DNA from: Myxococcota bacterium
GTDB taxonomy: Bacteria; Myxococcota_A; UBA9160; UBA4427
Reading direction: 5' to 3'
Assembly (NCBI GenBank): GCA_029941885.1
Contig: JAPYTP010000002.1
Location: 80,864-119,006, forward strand
DNA: 38,143 bases
Shown here: piece by piece, positions 32,243 through 38,143 of the stretch
Layout of the letters: the number at the start of each line of letters is the position of its first letter
Numbering within the stretch: position 1 is the first letter of the stretch
Made by a program: the position numbers and the translations under genes
Notes under the pieces: model-generated
Told to the model about the DNA's origin: nothing
The model's input: only the letters and a program-made list of their open reading frames with translations
Database searches by the model: none

Positions 32243-35206
32243 GTGGCAAGGGGGCGAGGGTTGAAATTTTCGGTCGAGCGCCGTGATCCCGCGACGCTGG
32301 GGTTGGCGCTCGAGGCGCTGCAGCCGTGGCTTGCCTCGCTCGGGCCGGTCGCAGTGGTCGACCTCGAGACGACCGGGCCGCCGGAGAGCCGTTCCGCCGA
32401 GATCATCGAAATCGGGTTGCTTCTGCTCGATGCCGGGGAAGAGACGGTGGGAATCGGCTCCGCGCTCGTACGTCCGAGTCGCCCGCTTCCAGCCCTCGTC
32501 CGCCGGTTGACCGGGCTGGTCGACGACGATGTGGTGGCGGCTCCGCGCATGATCCAGATTCGGGACGATGTTCGTGAGCTTCTCGAAGGGCGGGTACTCA
32601 TCGCCCATCAAGCGGATTTCGAGCGAGGCTTCCTGCGGCGAGACGTCGATTCCTCCTTCGGGAATGCACGCTATCTCGACACCCAGGAGATTCTCGCGCT
32701 GACCCACCCGGACGCGCCGGATCTTAGGCTCGAGACGTTCACGAGACTGCTGCTGGGTCGCGAGGAGAAAAATTCCGCGCTCGAGGACGCGATCGATGTG
32801 GCTTGCGTGCTCGGTCGGATCGCCCTCGGCGCGCAAGGTCACGTGCCGCGTTATGTCGAAGCAAGTCGCATCGTGACTCGCCATCTCGAGAAATCCTCTT
32901 GGCACTCGCTTCTCGCGCCGTCCGCGGCTTGCATGGGTCCGGACCACGATTTCGATTTCGCGGCCTTCTCGCGAAGCGAAGCAGGAAAAGGGGACCAGGC
33001 GCACGCTGGCGCGGACACGACCGGTGAAGCGGATGTACGATTTCTCGAGATCGGGCGAAGCGATGAGGAGCCCGTCCCTTTCGAGATTGAAGAGATCCTC
33101 ATGGCACTCGGGGATGCCGGGCGGGGAGAGCGTCATTTCCCGGGCTACAGGGTGCGAGAGGAGCAGCTCGCCCTCGCGCGGGAATTCTTTCACGTCTTCT
33201 CGGACGGTGGCGTCGCGAAGCTAGAAGGCGGGACCGGCGTCGGAAAATCGCTCGCCTATCTCGCCGCGGCGATTCCATTCGCGGTGGCGCAATCGAAACA
33301 GGGGATCAAGCAGCCCGTCGTCCTGTCGACCCGAACCAAACTCCTCCAGGATCAATTGCTCAGCAAGGATATCGCCACCGCAGCGCGATTCCTCGGCTAT
33401 CCCGAACTTCGCGCGCTCTCGATCAAAGGGCGCGCGAACTACGTGTGCGAAAGACGGCTCTCGGCAACGCTCGCGGAGGCGCAGGACCCTGCGCTCCTCG
33501 ACGATATCAAGATGGACTACGCGCTGCTCGAAGCGTGCGCCCGGATTCGTCCGCACGGCGAGGTTGGTACGGTCCCGGCGGCGTTGGTGCGACGAAATCC
33601 AAAATTGCGGGAGCTGCTGCGATCGAGTGTTGCAGTGCGGGCGGAGCAATGTTCACGGGAACAGTGTTCGCATGAAAAACGCTGCCCCTTCGGTCGTCAC
33701 CGGAGTTCCCTCAATCAAGCCCATCTCGTGGTGGCGAATCACGATCTCCTCCTCCGCTGGCCGCCGGACTATCCGAGTTTCGCGCACGTCGTGATGGACG
33801 AGGGACACGAGGTGGGCGGCGTGGCAGAAGAGGTCTATGCGCTCCGGGTACGGCCAGAGGATGTTGCCGAGCGACTCGACGAGCTCTTTGGTGCACCCAG
33901 TAGGCGTGCGCAAAGACGTTATGCGAGTACGGGACTCGTCGCGCAGCCCAAGAGCCGTGGTGACGAGGCGGCGCTGAGACAGAATCGGCGCGATCTGATG
34001 CTGGAGCTGATCGGGTTGGGACGGACGATCGCGGATGCCGCGGACGCATTCGGGGGTGTGGAGCTTGCGGGAGAGGCGGGAAATAGATTCCCGGCGGCGG
34101 TCGAACTGTCCGAGAGCGCCGCGATTAGACTCGAAGCACTCGCGGCGCATGCCACGCGACTCGGGCCCGCGAAGCGTCTCGTTACCGGGGAGGACAACAG
34201 AGGCTTGCCGACCGAGCCTCTCCGGGATCTCGAGGGCGAGGAAGAAGCGGAGCGTTCGATTGCAGCCAATGTCGAGGCCCTGTCGGGCGCTGCCCATGGG
34301 CTCCGGATCGCGTTCGGTCCGACGAACGATGACTATGTGGGCGCCTTCGAAGGTCTGGAGAGTCCCTACGATCGCTGGTCGCTCGTCCTTCGTCCGGTCG
34401 CACCGGGAGAATCCTTTCGACGTGAATTCCTGGGCCGAGTCGAGGGCCTGGCCGTCGTTTCGGCGACCCTCTTCGTGGGCGGGGACGACCACGCCGCGCT
34501 CGGCGAAGTCGGACTCGCTGGGGACGAAGTCGAAGAGAGCTGGAGCCGCGCCGTCGGATCGCCCTTTCCCTATGAGCGCGCGATGCGGGTCGTCGCGATC
34601 GACCACGATTCGGATCTGGTCGAGGAGACCGCTCAGACATTGGCGATTCTGGCCCGCCGGCTCCGGGGTCGGACGCTCGGACTCTTCACGAGCCTCGCGC
34701 GGATGCGGGACACGGCGGATCGTCTCGGCCGGCTGCTCGAGGGGGAGGGGATCGAGGTCTTGTTGCCTCGACGTTCTGGAGATGACCCCGGCGCTCTGGT
34801 CGATCGCTTTCGGAAGGCGAAGGGCGGCGCCGTGTTGCTCGGGGCGCGTCGCTTCTGGCAGGGGATCGACGTTCGTGGCGACGATCTCCAGGCGGTCGTG
34901 ATTGAAAAGCTGCCCTTCGAGGTGCCGACGGAGCTTCGCCGCCGTCGGGACGACCGCCTCCGGGCCGTGGGCGAGGACCCCTTCAGCCGGGCTTCCCTGG
35001 GTCGCATGCTGCTGCATCTCAAGCAGATGTCGGGCCGATTGATTCGCAGCGAGACCGACCGAGGTCTGGTCGTGATCGTCGATGCCCGCCATGACCGGGG
35101 CTATTTTCGACGCCTGTCCGATGCGTTTCCGGAAGGAATCAGAATCGAGATCGTTGGGAGGGGGGATCTCGTCGGAATCGCGGATGAACTACATTTGGGT
35201 GAGTAA
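32243..35206 (+). CDS. DinG/XPD-family helicase with N-terminal DEDDh exonuclease domain
   Basis: The 987-residue protein joins an exonuclease-like domain (about 30-220) to an iron-sulfur superfamily 2 helicase. Exonuclease motifs: VVDLETTG, AHQADFERGFL and NSALEDAIDVA. In the second, E stands where the catalytic D of FD is normal. In the third, N replaces the usual H (HxxxxD). Helicase motifs: Walker A EGGTGVGKSLAYL, VLSTRTKLLQDQLL, Fe-S Cys (YVCERR, then EQCSREQCSHEKRCPF), DEGH (VVMDEGHEVGG), VVSATLF and QMSGRLIRSETDRG. It resembles bacterial DinG and YoaA, which resolve stalled-fork and recombination intermediates; exonuclease-DinG fusions are best known from Firmicutes. GTG at 32243 or TTG at 32261 (with GGCGAGG before it) could be the start. 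Confidence 0.9.
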   Translation: MARGRGLKFSVERRDPATLGLALEALQPWLASLGPVAVVDLETTGPPESRSAEIIEIGLLLLDAGEETVGIGSALVRPSRPLPALVRRLTGLVDDDVVAAPRMIQIRDDVRELLEGRVLIAHQADFERGFLRRDVDSSFGNARYLDTQEILALTHPDAPDLRLETFTRLLLGREEKNSALEDAIDVACVLGRIALGAQGHVPRYVEASRIVTRHLEKSSWHSLLAPSAACMGPDHDFDFAAFSRSEAGKGDQAHAGADTTGEADVRFLEIGRSDEEPVPFEIEEILMALGDAGRGERHFPGYRVREEQLALAREFFHVFSDGGVAKLEGGTGVGKSLAYLAAAIPFAVAQSKQGIKQPVVLSTRTKLLQDQLLSKDIATAARFLGYPELRALSIKGRANYVCERRLSATLAEAQDPALLDDIKMDYALLEACARIRPHGEVGTVPAALVRRNPKLRELLRSSVAVRAEQCSREQCSHEKRCPFGRHRSSLNQAHLVVANHDLLLRWPPDYPSFAHVVMDEGHEVGGVAEEVYALRVRPEDVAERLDELFGAPSRRAQRRYASTGLVAQPKSRGDEAALRQNRRDLMLELIGLGRTIADAADAFGGVELAGEAGNRFPAAVELSESAAIRLEALAAHATRLGPAKRLVTGEDNRGLPTEPLRDLEGEEEAERSIAANVEALSGAAHGLRIAFGPTNDDYVGAFEGLESPYDRWSLVLRPVAPGESFRREFLGRVEGLAVVSATLFVGGDDHAALGEVGLAGDEVEESWSRAVGSPFPYERAMRVVAIDHDSDLVEETAQTLAILARRLRGRTLGLFTSLARMRDTADRLGRLLEGEGIEVLLPRRSGDDPGALVDRFRKAKGGAVLLGARRFWQGIDVRGDDLQAVVIEKLPFEVPTELRRRRDDRLRAVGEDPFSRASLGRMLLHLKQMSGRLIRSETDRGLVVIVDARHDRGYFRRLSDAFPEGIRIEIVGRGDLVGIADELHLGE

Positions 35207-35309
35207 CCCTACGATATATTTCGGACGGGATGCTGACATGGAGGGAGCGTCTTGACGGCGGCTGACCAGGGGTCATCCTTGGGCTGAACCTCGCACTGGT
35301 TCCAATAAT

Positions 35310-35339
35310 TTGCGAGAGATTTGCACTTCAGGATACAAT
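35310..35339 (+). promoter_or_regulatory. candidate sigma-70 promoter for the fab run
   Basis: TTGCGA (35310-35315) and TACAAT (35334-35339) are separated by 18 bases. Transcription would begin near 35346, giving a leader of about 270 bases before the FabI-like gene. Match by eye only. Confidence 0.4.
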
Positions 35340-35545
35340 CCCCCGCTACTTTTTCCCGATCGGATCCGGTCCCTTCGGTTTCGCGCTGGGGCTTTAGGTC
35401 CCGTGTCGCCGTAAGCCGAATCTCCGCATTTCCCGAAGTTTCTTCCTGGGGAGTGGGTTGGCTTCGCCCCTAGGGTTGCGTCCCGCGGTCGGGGCGATCA
35501 TGCGTTCGAGGAAGTGAGTGGCTGCGGAGACGTCGGATGCGAAGA

Positions 35546-35568
35546 ACGCACGCCGAGGCTGCGTGCGT
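35546..35568 (+). promoter_or_regulatory. 8-bp inverted repeat in the fab leader
   Basis: ACGCACGC (35546-35553) pairs perfectly with GCGTGCGT (35561-35568) around a 7-base loop CGAGGCT. There is no T tract after it, so it is not a classic terminator. It may be an operator or an RNA hairpin about 50 bases before the start codon. GAACGC at 35545-35550, part of its left arm, could instead pair with GCGTTC at 35502-35507. Confidence 0.4.
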
Positions 35569-35617
35569 GAGAGCTGAGAACCGACCGTCCGCCTAACCGG
35601 CCGACCAGTCGAAGGGA

Positions 35618-36598
35618 ATGAACTTGGGCATGAACGAATCCGCACAGGGATTCCCGAGCAACGAGTGGGCGCTGATCCTGGGAGGGTCGAGTGGTTTCGG
35701 TCTGGCGACGGGCAAGCGCCTGGCGCGTGCCGGGATGAACGTCCTGATCGTTCATCGCGACCGCCGTGGCGCGATGAAGGAGATCCAGCCGCATTTCGAT
35801 GAGCTGGCCGAAATCGCCGAAGCCGAGGGTCGTGGGTTCCATTCGTGGAATGCCGACGCGATCGCCAGCGACAAGAGATCCGAGACGATCGACAAGATCG
35901 TTCGGGCCATCGGAGAGCAGGGTCGTGTTCGGGTGCTGCTCCACTCGATCGCCTTTGGCAACCTGAAGTTGATCGCACCCGAAAAGGTCGGCGACCGCAC
36001 CGCTACCGCCGCTCTGGCAAATCGGCTGGGAATCGATGCCGACAAGTTGACCGAACTCGCGGACGAGCTGTTCGCGGCGGGCGAGGACGGGCTCCATCCA
36101 CTCACGAGCCAGCCGACCTACCCCGACAGTTCCTATCTCGACGAAGAGGATTTCGGTCGGACGATCCTGGCGATGGGGACGAGCCTGCTCGGCTGGACCC
36201 AGGAACTCTTCAGACGCGGGCTTTTCGCGAAGGATACGCGAATCTTCGGATTGACGAGCGAAGGAAACGAAGTGGCTTGGAAGGGTTATGCCGCGGTGTC
36301 GGCAGCGAAGGTATCGCTCGAGGCGCTCGCCCGGTCGATTGCCTTGGAGTTCGGCCCCTACGGAATCCGCTGCAACGTGATCCAGGCCGGAGTGACGGAA
36401 ACGCCCGCTCTTCGCGCGATTCCCGGGAGCGATCAGCTCAAGAGTCAGGCGCGCCTTCGCAATCCGGGAGGTCGGCTTACGACCCCTGAGGATGTCGCAG
36501 GTGTGATCTTCCTTCTCTCGCAGGATGAAGCGAGCTGGATCAATGGTGAAGTGATTCGGGTGGACGGCGGAGAGCATATCTCCGGATCGACGAAGTAG
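35618..36598 (+). CDS. FabI-like enoyl-ACP reductase (SDR)
   Basis: The 326-residue SDR has the nucleotide-binding loop LGGSSGFGLATGKRLA (residues 21-36) and LLHSIAFGN near 108-115. Y224 and K231 are separated by six residues (GYAAVSAAK), the Y-x6-K pair typical of FabI rather than the usual YxxxK. SIALEFGPYGIRCNVIQAGV and WINGEVIRVDGGEH complete the fold. It has an inserted stretch of about 60 residues (125-200) relative to standard FabI. It would reduce the 2-enoyl-ACP (or enoyl-CoA) double bond in fatty-acid synthesis. ATG at 35618 or 35630; GAAGGGA lies directly before the first and about 12 bases before the second. It starts the run FabI-like, KAS III-like, FabA. Confidence 0.8.
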   Translation: MNLGMNESAQGFPSNEWALILGGSSGFGLATGKRLARAGMNVLIVHRDRRGAMKEIQPHFDELAEIAEAEGRGFHSWNADAIASDKRSETIDKIVRAIGEQGRVRVLLHSIAFGNLKLIAPEKVGDRTATAALANRLGIDADKLTELADELFAAGEDGLHPLTSQPTYPDSSYLDEEDFGRTILAMGTSLLGWTQELFRRGLFAKDTRIFGLTSEGNEVAWKGYAAVSAAKVSLEALARSIALEFGPYGIRCNVIQAGVTETPALRAIPGSDQLKSQARLRNPGGRLTTPEDVAGVIFLLSQDEASWINGEVIRVDGGEHISGSTK

Positions 36599-36676
36599 GT
36601 CCCGCCACGGCGGCAAATTTGGAGCACCCAAGTCAGTCAGATCCCCCTGGCGGACGTGTACGGTGAGGGCAAGACA

Positions 36677-37675
36677 GTGGGCTTGAATCTTCTCGGACTC
36701 GGACATTTCAATCCGGAGAACGAGATCACAAATCGCTTTCTAGAAGAACTCGACATTGGCACCAATGACGAGTGGATCTTGGAGAGAACGGGCATCCGGA
36801 GCCGACGGACGGCTCTTTCGCTCGATTATATCCGGGAGACGAGGAATGCCGATCCGCGGGGAGCGATCGAAGCTGCAGAAATTTCGAACGCCCAGATGGG
36901 CGCGCGCGCGGCGGAGTTGGCCCTCGAACGGGCCGGTGTTGCGGTGTCCGACGTCGGCCTGCTGCTCGGGGGTGGCTGTGCGCCGAATACGGTTTCGCCG
37001 GCCGAGGCCTGCAATATCGGTGCGGAACTCGGAGTCGAAGCGGCGAGCCTGGACATCAACTCCGCATGTTCGAGCTTCATCGCGGGTGTGTACATGCTGT
37101 CGATGATGGATCCAGCCAAGCTGCCTGAAATCGTCTTGCTGGTCACCGCGGAACCGATGACGGGCACGGTTCACTATGACGACCGCGCCTCAGCGGTTCT
37201 CTGGGGGGACGGAGCGTTGGCGGCGGTCTTCTCGACCCGGAGTCGAGGCCGGGCCGAGCTGATCGACCAGACCTTCCTGAGCGACCCCGGTGGTCACGAC
37301 AAGGTCGTGGTACCGCGGCTCGGACATTTTTATCAAGAGGGTCGCACGGTCCAGACATTTGCGATTCGAAAGACCTCGGATCTCTATCTGGCCAGCCGAG
37401 AACGTTTTCCCGACGAGGGTCGCAGCTTCAATTTCGTGGGGCACCAGGCGAACCTGCGCATGCTCGAGTCCGTCTGTCGACGTTGTGAGATCCTGGACGA
37501 ACTGCACCATTCGAATTGTGAGTTCTTCGGAAATACGGCAGGCGCGAGTTCGGGGAGCGTGATCTCCCAGCTCTGGGACAAGTGGACGCCGCAGGATGAT
37601 ATCTGTGTCGTCGGCGTCGGGTCCGGACTCAGCTGGGGAAGCTACGTGATGCGCTTTCGCGAAGAGACGAATTAA
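36677..37675 (+). CDS. beta-ketoacyl-ACP synthase III-like (KAS III) enzyme
   Basis: The 332-residue thiolase-fold protein has the KAS III triad: Cys131 (INSACSSF), His256 (FVGHQANLRML) and Asn286 (GNTAGASSGS). The N-terminal GLNLLGLGHFNP, then NDEWILERTGIRSRR, is also typical of FabH. It would condense an acyl-CoA with malonyl-ACP, starting a fatty-acid or similar chain. The starter unit cannot be inferred. The GTG at 36677 has GAGGG 7 bases before it and begins where family members start; a GTG at 36656 would add seven residues. It lies 78 bases after the FabI-like gene and 101 bases before FabA. Confidence 0.85.
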   Translation: MGLNLLGLGHFNPENEITNRFLEELDIGTNDEWILERTGIRSRRTALSLDYIRETRNADPRGAIEAAEISNAQMGARAAELALERAGVAVSDVGLLLGGGCAPNTVSPAEACNIGAELGVEAASLDINSACSSFIAGVYMLSMMDPAKLPEIVLLVTAEPMTGTVHYDDRASAVLWGDGALAAVFSTRSRGRAELIDQTFLSDPGGHDKVVVPRLGHFYQEGRTVQTFAIRKTSDLYLASRERFPDEGRSFNFVGHQANLRMLESVCRRCEILDELHHSNCEFFGNTAGASSGSVISQLWDKWTPQDDICVVGVGSGLSWGSYVMRFREETN

Positions 37676-37776
37676 CGTAACGCGAGTCGAGAGGAATCGT
37701 GGGAGCATCTCCGCAATTTCGATTCGATTTCCACTGGGACGATCCCAGGACAGATGCGAGGAATGACTGAGCGAGT

Positions 37777-38143
37777 ATGTTGACCCACGAAGAGTTCAAG
37801 AGCCGCGATCATTTCGACCAGCCAGAGCTGCTCGCTTTCGGTTACGGACGTCTGATCAAGGATCCGCCGGAGGGGTTCCGCGCGCGTCTACCCGTGCCTC
37901 CGATGTTGATGCTCGATCGGATCGAACATATCAGTGGCGACAAGAGCCGCGGCAAGATGAGTGCCTCTCGGGATGTGCGACTCGACGATTGGTTTTTCCA
38001 CTGTCACTTTCTTGGCGACCCGGTACAACCTGGTTGCCTCGGGCTCGACGGCGTCTGGCAGCTCCTCGGTTTCTATTGCAACTGGCGGGGTGGCGTGGGC
38101 GCGGGCCGCGCGCTCGGTTGCGGAGAGGTCGAGTTCTTCGGAC
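37777..38143 (+). CDS. fabA: 3-hydroxydecanoyl-ACP dehydratase/isomerase FabA (3' end outside window)
   Basis: The frame from ATG 37777 stays open to the window end and gives 122 residues that match FabA closely. [14 protein letters not shown] and [20 protein letters not shown] hold the catalytic H77 and D91 (14 residues apart as in E. coli H70/D84). [14 protein letters not shown] and [13 protein letters not shown] follow. FabA dehydrates 3-hydroxydecanoyl-ACP and isomerises the product to the cis-3 form, the branch point of anaerobic unsaturated fatty-acid synthesis. A FabB is normally the partner and may follow outside the window. It is the third gene of the fab run. Confidence 0.93.
   Translation, partial: MLTHEEFKSRDHFDQPELLAFGYGRLIKDPPEGFRARLPVPPMLMLDRIEHISGDKSRGKMSASRDVRLDDWFFHCHFLGDPVQPGCLGLDGVWQLLGFYCNWRGGVGAGRALGCGEVEFFG

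Larger units (their letters stand above)
35207..35617 (+). other. intergenic region/leader upstream of the fab genes
   Basis: No protein-like frame occupies these 411 bases. The region 35300-35350 is AT-rich relative to the window and holds a promoter candidate. Further on there is an 8-bp inverted repeat at 35546-35553/35561-35568 and a competing 6-bp repeat, described as separate features. Confidence 0.6.

Noticed and set aside
1..38143. CRISPR arrays, insertion sequences, rRNA and tRNA genes
   Set aside because: No regularly spaced repeats, no transposase or terminal repeats, and no rRNA or tRNA sequence were seen by eye.

Overview
The window is GC-rich, densely packed bacterial DNA. The gene content suggests a Gram-negative, outer-membrane-bearing, probably aerobic or facultative heterotroph: Pal, several lipobox-bearing lipoproteins, an outer-membrane barrel, SppA and FabA. 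A TIGR02266/PilZ-like protein and the many VOC, SnoaL, amidohydrolase and acyl-CoA dehydrogenase genes recall Myxococcota, Binatota and other former deltaproteobacterial lineages. That placement is inference from content; no rRNA or tRNA gene was seen.

Layout. Positions 1-6600 hold the tail of a c-type cytochrome, rlmE, an outer-membrane barrel and a DUF4105/Lnb-like membrane protein. Among them lie three broken genes for exported proteins: a DUF4056 lipoprotein, an alpha/beta-hydrolase lipoprotein and an HtrA-like protease. Each has frame breaks and apparent internal deletions. Positions 6700-12600 are small accessory genes: VOC, a duplicated TM2 protein, an AI-2E-type permease, a cupin/SnoaL/zinc-chelator run, a histidine phosphatase and an extended SDR. 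Positions 12700-21400 look catabolic: a lipoprotein, a thioesterase with a noncanonical amidohydrolase, a two-domain VOC protein, a tandem acyl-CoA dehydrogenase pair, a molybdopterin oxidoreductase and an SDR. Positions 21400-30150 are housekeeping and envelope genes: nudC, a PilZ-like protein, SppA, an alpha/beta hydrolase, a small membrane protein, a CWC protein, ThiI with a rhodanese domain, a membrane protein coupled to a selenoprotein, and Pal. Positions 30500-38143 hold a ThDP enzyme, a DinG-like helicase with an N-terminal exonuclease domain, and a fatty-acid synthesis run (FabI-like reductase, KAS III-like synthase, FabA cut by the window end).

The most notable item is a gene at 28695-29294 that an ordinary caller would split at an in-frame TGA (28941-28943). 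Both halves lie in the same frame and together make a 199-residue membrane-anchored redoxin. The TGA falls where the redox-active Cys of a WCPxC-type motif is expected, and an 8-bp hairpin sits at bacterial-SECIS distance behind it. The predicted protein has no cysteine at all, so selenocysteine would be its only redox residue. The start of this gene overlaps the stop of a four-helix membrane protein, suggesting a two-gene unit.

Other points worth a look: the cluster of decayed envelope genes; substituted catalytic residues in the helicase's exonuclease domain and in the amidohydrolase; the acyl-CoA dehydrogenase pair; a long, possibly structured leader before the fab genes; and a small open frame translationally coupled to the histidine phosphatase.
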